53,637 nt of DNA, from positions 1-53,637 of the forward strand of contig JAAPAO010000200.1 of NCBI GenBank assembly GCA_013115145.1, given 5' to 3'. Shown here one piece after another: positions 24,501 to 34,071 of this stretch (position 1 is the stretch's first letter; every line of letters starts with the position of its first letter). The notes under the pieces are model-generated. The model worked only from the letters and a program-made list of their open reading frames with translations. It made no database searches and was not told the DNA's origin. This DNA is from Perkinsus chesapeaki (taxonomy: Eukaryota; Perkinsozoa; Perkinsida; Perkinsidae). The position numbers and the translations under genes were made by a program.

Positions 24501-27500
24501 CGGACCTCGCCAACATTACCTACACGGAGGTCTGGCAGGACCTTCCGAAGCTCGACGACGAGGTGGCTTCGGACCGCTTTGCCGGCTTCAGTTTCGGTGG
24601 GGAGGCGCCGGATTATGAGGATGTTGTTTGGTGCAGTGGTGTCAGCGACTTCGATATTGCCGTGAAGTCCTTTGGTCGGTGTGTGCTAGTTGTTGCCCCT
24701 GAAGAGTCCGTTGATCCCGTCGAACTTCTCGGTGATTTTATCACCTTCGTCCAGGAATCTCTTATCCCTATTGGCCGACGGCTCTCTCATATGGACACAT
24801 TACTGATAATCCAAGAAAACCAGTGCACCAGTCCCCTCATTGGGTTCGCTCGATCGCTGCTTTCTGAGCATGGCGGTGACCTAGGCCTCCGGATCCTGCG
24901 TACCCTAAACATGAACCAGTTCAAGCCGTCCGTAAGTCTGCCCAGATTGGCCGAGTTGAGGCTCGCCGACGGCACAGTCAAGTTGCGGCAACTCGTCCGT
25001 AAACCTCTCAAAACTACGACGACCACAAGTGACTTGAAGCATTGCATTCCCGAGGGTATTGTGGTGGTCACTGGTGCCTTCGGAGGTCTCGGCCGTCTCG
25101 TCACGAAGTGGGCTGCGGACAACCTGTCCTGCCGAAGGATCGTGCTAGTCGGTCGTTCCACGCACGGTCAGACGAGCTCATTCGATTCACCTTGTCCAAT
25201 TGACGTCCGACTTGCCGACGTTAGTGACCCTGTGTCCGTGGTTAATGCCCTCACCGAGTACCACGGTCAGGTTTCGGTAGTCCTGCACTGTGCCGGGGTG
25301 GTAGAAGATGCCCTGGTCGAAAATGCTTCGTCGAACTACGAGGATCTTCATCGCTGTTTGGGCGCCAAGGCACTGGGGCCTCCTAATCTGATGGCTGCTC
25401 TCGGCCCCGAGCCTTATTACGTGCTCTTCTCCTCAAGCTCGAGCGCCTTCGGAAGCCCTGGTCAGTCCGTCTATGCCGCGGCCAACTCGGCGACGGACTA
25501 CTTCGCCGACCATTCCGCCAAGAACATATTGGCGGTCCAGTGGGGAGGGTGGTCGAAGTCAATAGAAGGCAGCATGTCCGCCAAGTACAACGTGAACCCT
25601 TCAGCTGGGGAGCGCTTTTTTCAGCCAAACCAAGGTCTCGGAGCTCTCGGCATACTGCTTGCCCAGCTCGCCACACGTGAACTTACCAATCGTAGTGCTA
25701 TCGTGGCTGACATTCCGGATTGGCAGGAGTACCTCTCCGCATCGGGTCTTCCACGAGAAGCTCCTTTGTGGGGCAGGATACTTCCGGCACCTTCTAGATC
25801 CTGGGTACCGACTTTGGGACAGTTGTCCACTGATCCCAAGTACTCTTGGATGCTCGACCACAAGACGGACGACGGCGCGCTAGTGCCAGCTACGGCGATG
25901 GTGCTTTGGTTGCTTAACCATCCCCGTGAGTCATCGGGTGCTCTCGAGAAGGTTGCCTTCCATAAGGTCCTCTGGTTGGATAAAGGTGAAGGTATCGAAG
26001 TTGACAGAGGTGAAGTCCGCAGCGGTCACACTGTCTACGCTTCGGCAGCCTCCAGCGGCCCAGTGGCCCCTGGTCAACCCAACTATATCAAGAGCGTGCT
26101 CTCCAGCGGCCTCTGTCAAGAAGGACCTTGGGAGTCTGTCGAGGTTGGTGACCTGTACAAGAACTACTCGGAGTCTGGTTTCCCGTATGGCCCTTCTTTC
26201 CGCCTCCTCCGCTCCGCCAGGCAGCATGGTGACCTCCTTGTAGCCGCAGTCGCTGATGGAGCCCACCTTGCAGCTGTTATGGACGCTTGCACGCACGCGT
26301 GCGCTCTGCTGGATGAGGCAGCTTTCGGTGGTCTCCCTAGCAGCATCAGCCATGTGCGCCTGGAGCTCGATAGCCCTACCGTAACTGACACTACCGATTG
26401 GACAGTAGTTGTGAAACGGTCACAAGTCAACTCCCTGGCATACAGCTTCGACCTACTGATGCAGCAACCGAGCTCGGGAAGGTGTATAACCTTCGAGGGC
26501 TTCACCATGCAGACCACCACAGCGCCGCCGATGACACTAAATGTCTATCGGGAGGGAGATCCTGTCCCTTTCGCACATGACGATATCAGACGCCGTGTCA
26601 TGGGCTCCTCCTCCTCCGTTATACGTTCGATGGTCGGGCCGATAGATATCCCTAAGCTCCGAGAGCGTCCTCAAGACCTGAGACAGTATGTATTGACCCC
26701 AGCTGGCAACGGCGAGTTGGACGCAACCTTCGCACCTGAGGAAGTTGACGATATCGTGCCGACTGGTGGGAAGGGAGCTCTGACAATCCAGAACTGTCTC
26801 TTTCAGGTTTTATAAAGGTCAACGCTAAGTATTGGGGCATCTCCTTCCTGGACGCTCTGGCCGCCACCGGAGCTATGCCTATGTCATTCTTTGGTGGTGA
26901 ATTTTGTGGCGAGGTCGCTGCGATTGGAGAAGGGTGAGCAGCGGGGTATGTGGGTGAATTCATAGTTCAAAGCTGAGTAAGGCTTAGACGGTTGATGCTA
27001 TGTGTAGCTTTCCAGAACGTTTAATACTTATACTGATACTGTCACCGCATAGGAGTATCAATGGACCTCACTGTGTCTGCATCCCCGAGGCAAATCTTCC
27101 GAAACCCGACTACACTCGAAATAAATGTGCCAAAATTGGCATTCCTGAGATTCCTGGTGAATGCTCATACCGGTCTCAGGGTTGATACCATCAAAGTTGG
27201 TGATATCGTCGGTTGCGTCACCCTTGGTGCCAATGGCCTGCATTCCAGTATGACCCTCCCAGCTCACTACTGTCATAAGGTAAGCTCAAAATCAGAAGAA
27301 GCGATCGATCTCCGGCGCCTCTACTAGGTCCCCGCCGGAATCACCCCATCAGTGGCCGCCGCCCTACCGATGTCGTTGGCCACGGCGATTCTCGGTAGGA
27401 CATGCCTGCTCCGTAGATCTTCATCCTCTCCGCTCTTCAGCTCTCGACCTCCGCGCTGGTCTGGGCCGTGGTCCCTCCAAGACGGTCTTGGTCCATTCGG

Positions 27501-29389
27501 CTGCCGGTGGTGTCGGGCTCTGCTGTGTAGCTCTCCTTCGAATGCGTGGTCATGATATTATTGGAACCTGCAATCTGAGGGATGACAGGAAGGTCGAGAT
27601 GCTCAAGGTTAGTTTCGCGATTCCCATTTCGTTGTTGAAGCTCCCTTTCCAGAGCCTCGGAGTGTCCCGAATCTTCGACAGTCGGAATGTGTCATCTTGG
27701 TACGTGCCAATGATGTCCGGCGAAGCTCCGCGCCCAGAAGCCATCATCGGTGCGCTCGACGGTGATCAGTTTGCTAGGTAAACTGCTGCGTATGTTCCAG
27801 ATGTCCAATATTGTGTGATAGGTCTTTCGAGGTTGTGGCGTCAAATGGCTACATACTAGACCTGGCGAAAAAGGAACAAATGCTGGACCAAGCAACCGTT
27901 CCCCTCAGCCACTTCCTCAGAGGTAGCCTTCCTCCCGGAAGGCATGATGGTCGAGATGATTCCCAACAGGTGTCACTTACAGCGCCTGCCATCTTGACGA
28001 GTTCATGCGCACGGCACCACCGAGCGAAGTCACCGATTTAATGAATAAAGTTTGGGAAACGGCTTCAGCTGTTGGCCAGAGTGCGATGCAATCGATGCCT
28101 GTCTCAGTCTATCCCGGTGAACATCTAAAGCAAGCGCTGGAGGTGCCCCCACATCAGTCTCTCATCTCGGCCACATTCTCGTCTTTCAGGTCCTGACTAC
28201 AGGTCGCAACGTCGGCAAGGTTGTAGTGGAGCTGGAGCCGCCGGAGGGACACGTGGTGTCCAGCGACCTCGTGGTTGATCTTCGCAACAGCTCCGACCAA
28301 GTCCTTCTCGAGGGAGCAGCTCTTGTCGTCAGCACACTTGAATCAACCTTTCTGGCGAAGGCGCCAACAGTTACCGTTCGCGCTGGCCAGAAGCTGCCAA
28401 TAGACCTCCTGAGATCCCTGGTTCACTTACCGGCCCAGGGCCACGCTTATGTTGCTCTCTCCGGTCCACCAGAGCTACCAGCCCTCCCCGTCTGGCATAG
28501 CTGCTGCGAGTCGAGCTCGGCAAGCACCGGTACGTCGAATAAGTTGTCAATCTTGGTAACAGCTGTTCGACAGCGAAGCAGCGCCGCTGCGTTGGATGGC
28601 CTCTCAGACGAAGACCTCGCAAACATGACTTTGGAAGAGCTCGGCTTCGATTCCCTCGCACGCTTGCAGCTCTCATCGCTCATCCGAAAGCTCTCACCGG
28701 GGGGTCGAAGTCTAGTGGGGAGCGAGCTGGTTGGGCATTTGCCGCTCAGTAGCATCGCCTGCACCAAGCCAAAGTCTGCTGGGCGATCCAAGAGTCATCG
28801 ACCACGGTGGCTGGCCCTTCATGGCTTCAGAATGAACGGTGACTTTTTCGCCCAGCAGCTTGCTGGTCTGGCAGACTTCCTCGGTGTCGAATTTGTCTTC
28901 GTCAACGCTCCCCACCAAGCGCATGGTCCAGGATATGGCGAGAAGGGCGGTATAGCTGATGGCTTTGAGTGGTGGTGGAAAGGGGACAGCGCCGACACAA
29001 CCTATGACTCTGGCTGGATCGGCTCTGAAGGCTTGAAGACAAGTCAGGACTTTCTGCGGCAACAACTGGAACGAGTTAAGCCCGAAGGTGTCGTTGGGTT
29101 CTCGCAAGGTGGTGGCATGGCCTACTGGATGCTGTGTAGAGGCCTAGTAAAGAACGGTCTCATTTTCAGCCCAGTAGGCCCCGACACAGACGAGAGCTTG
29201 AGCCCGCAATCCGAGTCTACCGTTGTGGTAGTAAGAAGTACTCAAAAAGATGAAGCCTCGGCAGCCTACTGCCAGAACGTCTTGAAATGTGATTTCCTTG
29301 CCCACGAGGAGGGACATGTCGTACCGAGCTGCGGTAGCGAGAAGTACAAGGAACTTTACGACACGGTGAAAAAGCAGTTGGACTTATAA
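18547..29389 (+). CDS. Hybrid NRPS-PKS megasynthase A-T-KS-AT-KR-DH-ER-ACP-FSH1
   Basis: Seventeen exons join in unbroken phase to 9,009 nt, about 3,002 residues: 18547-19512, 19555-19656, 19891-19947, 19991-20186, 20639-20826, 20993-21743, 21788-21984, 22234-23044, 23085-26765, 26807-26933, 27180-27279, 27328-27394, 27441-27607, 27653-27777, 27822-27922, 27970-28142 and 28190-29389. Approximate residues: A domain 1-600 (WTSGSTSGLPKG 250, NLFSTTETGD 391, KTGKIDK 586); carrier GGQSL 647; KS 708-1120 (GTACSSAL 884, EAHATGT 1017, GNVGHANTAAG 1055); AT with GASLGEW 1301 and GAFHS 1395; psiKR/KR 1560-1960 (VTGAFGGLGR 1751, SVYAAAN 1884); DH (LDHKTDDGALVP 2012, VMDACTHA 2154); ER 2317-2603 (HSAAGGVGL); ACP LGFDSL 2754; serine hydrolase (GFSQGGG 2906, EEGHVVP). 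It should load an acid, extend it with malonyl-type units, reduce, and release hydrolytically. The start codon is unresolved; ATG 18604 is an internal candidate. Confidence 0.88.
28800..29389 (+). other. C-terminal FSH1/LovG-like serine hydrolase domain
   Basis: This domain is part of the megasynthase last exon. It starts with WLALHGFRMNGDFFAQQLAG, has VFVNAPHQAHGPG, the nucleophile elbow VGFSQGGGMAY and the catalytic-His segment AHEEGHVVP. This is the FSH1/OVCA2/LovG pattern rather than the classical PKS type I thioesterase. LovG is a stand-alone hydrolase that releases the product of the fungal PKS LovB. Here such a hydrolase appears fused in cis after the ACP, so product release by hydrolysis is the likely role (inference). 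Confidence 0.8.
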
Positions 29390-30700
29390 AAGGTTGCTTG
29401 AGCATCTCTAGGCTCAGGCTAATGGTCGTTACTACGTTTCTTGTACGATTCATTTGACTTTAAATGCTGATTCTGCAAATATATTGCCTGTTGCGTACAT
29501 TATAGTAAGTGATCCATCTGTTACTCTCCCTCAACGGTTAAGAGAGTTCAGTTACTGAGCTCTGAACTCCCTCGATCAATCACCAAGGAAACTACCTTCC
29601 TTGACAGGAAGAGTAGGATCTCTTGGCATTAGATACATGCGTAATCGGTGAACCATACAGTAGCAATAGCAGTATAGGAATCAAATCCCACTAGCAGGCT
29701 GCAGATAGAATGGGCAGTCTAAGCCAAGTTCGGCGATGGGCTATAAACATACACACCCTCCTCACATCTGAGAGGTGTAGAAGCCGACAAGCCACTCAGA
29801 TCCGGGTTTCCTTACCAACAACTGTAGTCGAGCATCATAAATGTGTTCCACCAATTGTTGAGCCCAATCGATATGCAACTCCAATAAATTTATTGGACTG
29901 CAAGCCAGAGATCCTGTTTACGACGAGGAAAGGACTCGCATAGGAGTGGAATAGTCAAAACATCCTTTACCGTGGAAAATTGGACATATTCGCGACGACC
30001 TGTACGGTACAGGCTGTACCTTGGGCTCAGCACATTGTGGCCCGTACTGAGCTTGACAAAGTTTATTTGGTTCTAGACGGACTATACTCTTGGAAGTTTT
30101 CCTTGCTGTTGTGAGAAATATCGCTAACCAAGTAGCGAGTCGAAGACAGTTTTTTAGGGCGTGGTAGCGTGCCTCTACATTTGAATCAGAACTGAGTACT
30201 GCCGATTTATCTTTGGCAGAAGTCTCCATCATTCATTCCGTCTGTCAATTGGCTCGAGACTCCTGGCCTACAGCCCACTTGGAGACAGACTCGTGCGCGT
30301 ACGGCAAGTAATAGCAGCAGAGTTGATATACAGCGAGGTTGTACCTCATCCATTGGTCGGAAGCTAACCGCTGTCCGAGCTTCGCTACTTCTTTACTTAC
30401 TTGTATTATCACCAATGGTGATCAGTACTTCTAGCCTAGAAGTACTGAATAAGCCGCTCGTTGTTGCTCGCTATTAAGTATATTCTGCGGCGGGAACTAA
30501 CTAAGTAATTCCGGTGAATTGGCCCTGGAGGAGCTCGAAAGCCATATCGAAATCATTGGCGCATAGACTATGCGCCATCATTCTATATGGGGCCGCCGGG
30601 TGATAAGAGGCGTGGCGGTCGCTATGAGGCGAGAACTACTCATCAATGAGCTTCCTGTCCTCCGGAATCGCGCATTTGCCAAACACGTGCTCTTCTCTCC
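29390..30700. other. Gene-poor region after the megasynthase
   Basis: Nothing here has coding character beyond short ORFs (29710-29943 +, 29918-30232 -) without domains. Small inverted repeats occur, for example GTACTTCTAG/CTAGAAGTAC at 30424-30445. It marks the start of a roughly 4-kb repeat-rich, gene-poor interval. Confidence 0.4.
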
Positions 30701-31210
30701 GATGCGGCTATATCTCGTGCTGATGACTATGTACGCGCTGCCTGACTGTGCGCGGGCTGTGGACAACGATTTAGAACTCTACACGGACCTTGGGTGATAA
30801 AGGAAGCCGCTTTTGCTCCAAGGGCACGTTGTGCTCTGAAGACCAGGACTATACTTGGGAGTCATACTTCAACAGAGTATTGGATATCGGTGGACCAAGT
30901 TTTATTCTTGGTGGATATTGGTTACAGTACAGTAGAGTACTACCATTCCCGGGGAATGATTCCCCCATGCAACGCACTGGAACGCTTTTATCAAAAGGTG
31001 AGACATAAAGGCACATCTACTCTGGCCCGCTTAGGAGTCTTCTGTAAGGACTACTTCGACTAGACTACCTTCGAAAGAAACGTTCAGAGCTTCAGGGAGA
31101 GATATCCCGCGAACCGCTTCGTTTTCGGAGCCCCGTTAAGCAAGGGTGAAAAGGGGAGTTTACCTAAGGCCGTCGAGGTTTTGAGGAAGCTGAACTTGAC
31201 ATCTGCAATC
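30701..31210 (+). pseudogene. Probable decayed secreted-protein gene
   Basis: ATG 30701 starts MRLYLVLMTMYALPDCARA, a convincing signal peptide, followed by DNDLELYTDLG and a stop at 30797. Adjacent frames then carry protein-like text: QDYTWESYFNRVLDIGGPSF (frame of 30790), GYSTVEYYHSRGMIPPCNA and RLGVFCKDYFD (frame of 30794). After an in-frame TAG at 31061-31063 that second frame continues ERNVQSFRERYPANRFVFGA and PKAVEVLRKLNLTSAIR, up to a gtgcgt donor. The frame changes and stop cannot all be removed with introns of the size seen elsewhere; the best candidate, 37 nt from 30999, leads to stops in every phase. I read it as a pseudogene, possibly of a secreted enzyme, family not identified. 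Confidence 0.4.
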
Positions 31211-31375
31211 AGGTGCGTATCTACTCACAAGCTCCAGTCGTTTGTTGAACTGTTATTTAGTGCCGCTGATCATTATAGACGGAGTGCTTCTTTTTAGCTT
31301 CGGATGCAATTATTTGCGAACGGTAAAGGAAATCGGTATCGCAAGGGTTGCAGATTCCGACTTCTATGTGTTAAG

Positions 31376-31406
31376 ACCATGCTACGATGAATCATCGTAG
31401 CATGGT
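31376..31406. repeat. Perfect inverted repeat, 15-bp arms
   Basis: ACCATGCTACGATGA is followed by a single A and then the exact reverse complement TCATCGTAGCATGGT. It lies outside the TIR element, 0.3 kb to its left. It could form a cruciform or RNA hairpin. No U-tract or gene end suggests a terminator. Confidence 0.85.
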
Positions 31407-31921
31407 AGCTGATCAGATCAGCTTTCTGTATAATACAGGCTGTATTTAATACGGTTAAGTGCGGCCGACAGTTTTCGAGTCTGGAGCACTGCGCCGCGCT
31501 TATAAGCCACACACTTTCGTTTAAGAACCCCGGAAAACCCGCCCTCAACCTTCACATGAGGAGGTTAAGCTTCTTAGACTTTGAGTTCCAAGAAGGATGA
31601 ACTTTTGAAACAGGTTAAGGGTTTCTTGGAGGCTCTTGAAAGATTTGAGGAGTAAATTGCGCCTCTTTTAAAAATCCCGCTTTAAAGAGGGGGGCCTTCT
31701 TTGACCTAAAGAAAATGCCCCGACAACCGAACCGAAACTGTTTCGGATTTCGATTTCGGATTACCGACGGTCTTGGTTTCGATCGGTTTCGCTTTCGGCT
31801 GAGTTACACCGGTTTCGACTTTCGTTTCGACTTTCGTTTCGGACTTTCGGCTTCCAGGCTATAGAAATTTTCGCGTGCGCTTCGCGCACGGCTATTTCCG
31901 CTGACGGGTTAGATCCGTGGC

Positions 31922-31951
31922 AGAATATTTATTACTAGTAATAAATATTCT
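31922..31951. repeat. Perfect 30-bp palindrome
   Basis: AGAATATTTATTACT is followed directly by its exact reverse complement, with CTAG-containing centre ACTAGT. It is inside the TIR element near its left end and is A+T-rich. Confidence 0.9.
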
Positions 31952-32201
31952 ACTACGGATTTTGCCAATCCGTATTTACCAGAGTCACCGATCGGGGGCA
32001 CGAGCCGGCCATATGTCCTTCCAGGAGACGTCTCACCAGGTAGTTACGAATCTAAAGTGTGGGACCTACCGTTATGTATCCTAGCTATGATAGGTCCACC
32101 TGATTGTGTCGAAGTTCCACCAGGGCAATCAGTTCCTTTATCTCGTTCGGGCAGTTCGGCCAACTGCACCGGCGGATGTCCAGCATCTTTAATAAAGCGA
32201 A

Positions 32202-32242
32202 GCGAAGCGCCAACATAAAAATTCTTTATGTTGGCGCTTCGC
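32202..32242. repeat. Hairpin with 18-bp perfect arms
   Basis: GCGAAGCGCCAACATAAA (32202-32219) and its exact reverse complement (32225-32242) flank a 5-nt loop inside the TIR element. Another perfect hairpin, GAAACCCCCCGAG/CTCGGGGGTTTC, follows at 32323-32350. Confidence 0.9.
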
Positions 32243-32639
32243 GTGAAGATTCACTGAATCGTAAGAGTCTCTTTGCTGCCTTCGTGACATGGGTGGTCAA
32301 TTGTAATTCGCCGGGTCCTTGCGAAACCCCCCGAGCAGCTCGGGGGTTTCTCCTAGCTCGGGCCGAGCTATCGTAAATCTGGACTCTCCCAACGCGCAGG
32401 GGCACAACACAAACAAAACTTCATTGCAAGGTTAAGCGCCTGTGCGACGGAAGAGCTTGACGGATGATGTCCTGGATAGGGGTGATCTCACAAGCTACGA
32501 GCTACGGGATAAGCAAAGTTCTGGAGTGGTCGGGCGTGTGGAGGAGGTGAACTCCTACTTGAGGTTGGAGGCTCCCGGTACCCCGTTCGATGACTTCTGG
32601 ATTCCTAGTGAGGGATGTCGTTCCGAGTAGTTACTAAGA

Positions 32640-32830
32640 AATCGAACACGCACTTGAACACTCCGATTAGAAACCCAGCTCGAGTACTCAGCCAAACATC
32701 TCGGAATGCCCTCCTTTCCGAGCTGTTGCACTTGAACACAGAAGTACTCGGATTAGGAGAACTCGGACTCGGAACTCGGAGCTAGTTACTCAGACTCGGA
32801 ACTCGGAACAGTTGAGCACTTGAACGGGCT
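32640..32830. repeat. ACTCGGA-type short tandem repeats
   Basis: Inside the TIR element, the words ACTCGGA, AACTCGGA, CACTTGAACA and GAACTCGGAACT recur many times in direct and partly inverted order. This is a low-complexity subrepeat block, as often found in internal parts of non-autonomous transposons. Confidence 0.7.
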
Positions 32831-33450
32831 CCAGAAGTGCTTCCAGAATCTGGAAGCAGGCTTCGGTCAAGTATCCCCTCATCTATAAGGCCGCCAAGGC
32901 TGCGAGATTGACCATGCTGAGGACGGGAAACGTGGAGAGCATCGTCTCACCAATCAGATAGCAGTTATCACTAAGACGCACTTTCGTGAAGTGTATTACA
33001 CTTGATCAGAGCTGTTATGACCGTTCGTGGCACGAACGAGCTGCCGTCGCACAGGCTTGTGGAGTGATGAGTCATCACTGATGACCTTGGATTGTACGTA
33101 TTTGTGGTTCTCCAGTGTGCTACAGTGTAGCAAAATTACTTCCATAAGGTGTATAGCTGTTGCAGTCAGCTGTAGCAGCTGCATCTAGCTGCTATCTAAC
33201 TATGGGTGTCTGCACCGTTTCACATTAACCGCGGTATTCGTGTTCTGAACACGTATATGAACACGTGTATGAATTGTAACTTGTACAATTGTAACTCTCA
33301 AGAGGCATGTGATGTCTCTTAGAGTCTATTAATTAGACATTGTCTCATAATGCACGGCCTGAGGCCGTTTCGGTCGCATCGCGACCGAAACCCGGATCGA
33401 AACCGAAATTTCGGATTCGGTCGTTTCGGTTGTCGGGGCATGCTAAAGAA

Positions 33451-34071
33451 GCTGCCGGTTTAAAAAAGTCTTCTTGAGGTTGGTAAGTGGGACTTTTTCA
33501 AAACAGTTGAAGCAAAATCTGGCCGTTTTACCATTAAGAAGCTTACGAAGGCTTCTTTTAAGAGACTTTTGAAATAGGCCTCAGTACAGTATCGGTGCCG
33601 CTGCTGCAGTCAACAAACGCCCCATCATATGGTGGAGCGTCACTACCCCTCGGGCATTGGGCCCCCCTCGCCTTCAAGAAAGCTGCCAATCGCCCAGGGC
33701 CTTCGATCTTTATCATGGAGCAAGGATAGCTTGATCTCTACAGTATGGTACTGCAGAATAAGCAATCAATGGATGAGGGAATTTCGCGTCGAATCTCCCG
33801 CAGACTTCACTGCACGCATGCGCACACGAATACCGATCCTTGGCTTTAGTAAGATCCACATCAAATCTAGCATACAAACTTGGAGTGCCCAACCACTCCC
33901 GATGTTAGACTCGTCATTTGACATCCGTTTGCCTCGCAAGAAGTGCCGGCACGAACTCGAAGTCAGCCTTCCACATGGACTGTGCATGCGTGTGAAGGGT
34001 GTGTTTGCGTGCATGAAGGCCGTCAAAGCTGTGTTCTGTTGCACTCGGGTGATTTATTACCACTATTTCCT
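33451..34071. other. Region upstream of the BT1 transporter
   Basis: 33480-33578 carries a lysine/phenylalanine-rich open stretch (DFFKTVEAKSGRFTIKKL, then TKASFKRLLK and stop) that looks like an eroded coding end. A similar Lys-rich piece lies left of the transposon near 31590-31655. The open frame from 33629 overlaps the transporter start in another frame and has low-complexity content, so I read 33600-34071 as promoter and 5' untranslated sequence. Confidence 0.4.

Larger units (their letters stand above)
31714..33442. mobile_element. Non-autonomous TIR transposon, hAT-like (8-bp TSD)
   Basis: The element has inverted termini sharing 17 exact bases (ATGCCCCGACAACCGAA at 31715-31731; reverse complement at 33425-33441). 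The ends continue as imperfect CGAAA/TTTCGG-rich arms. It is flanked on both sides by CTAAAGAA (31706-31713 and 33443-33450), an exact 8-bp target-site duplication, the size typical of hAT elements. No transposase ORF is present. The 1.73-kb interior is unusually rich in perfect palindromes. The hAT call rests on duplication length only. Confidence 0.75.

Noticed and set aside
31376-31406. Perfect hairpin as a transcription terminator
   Set aside because: No U-tract, no gene end nearby, and rho-independent terminators do not apply to a eukaryotic nuclear genome.
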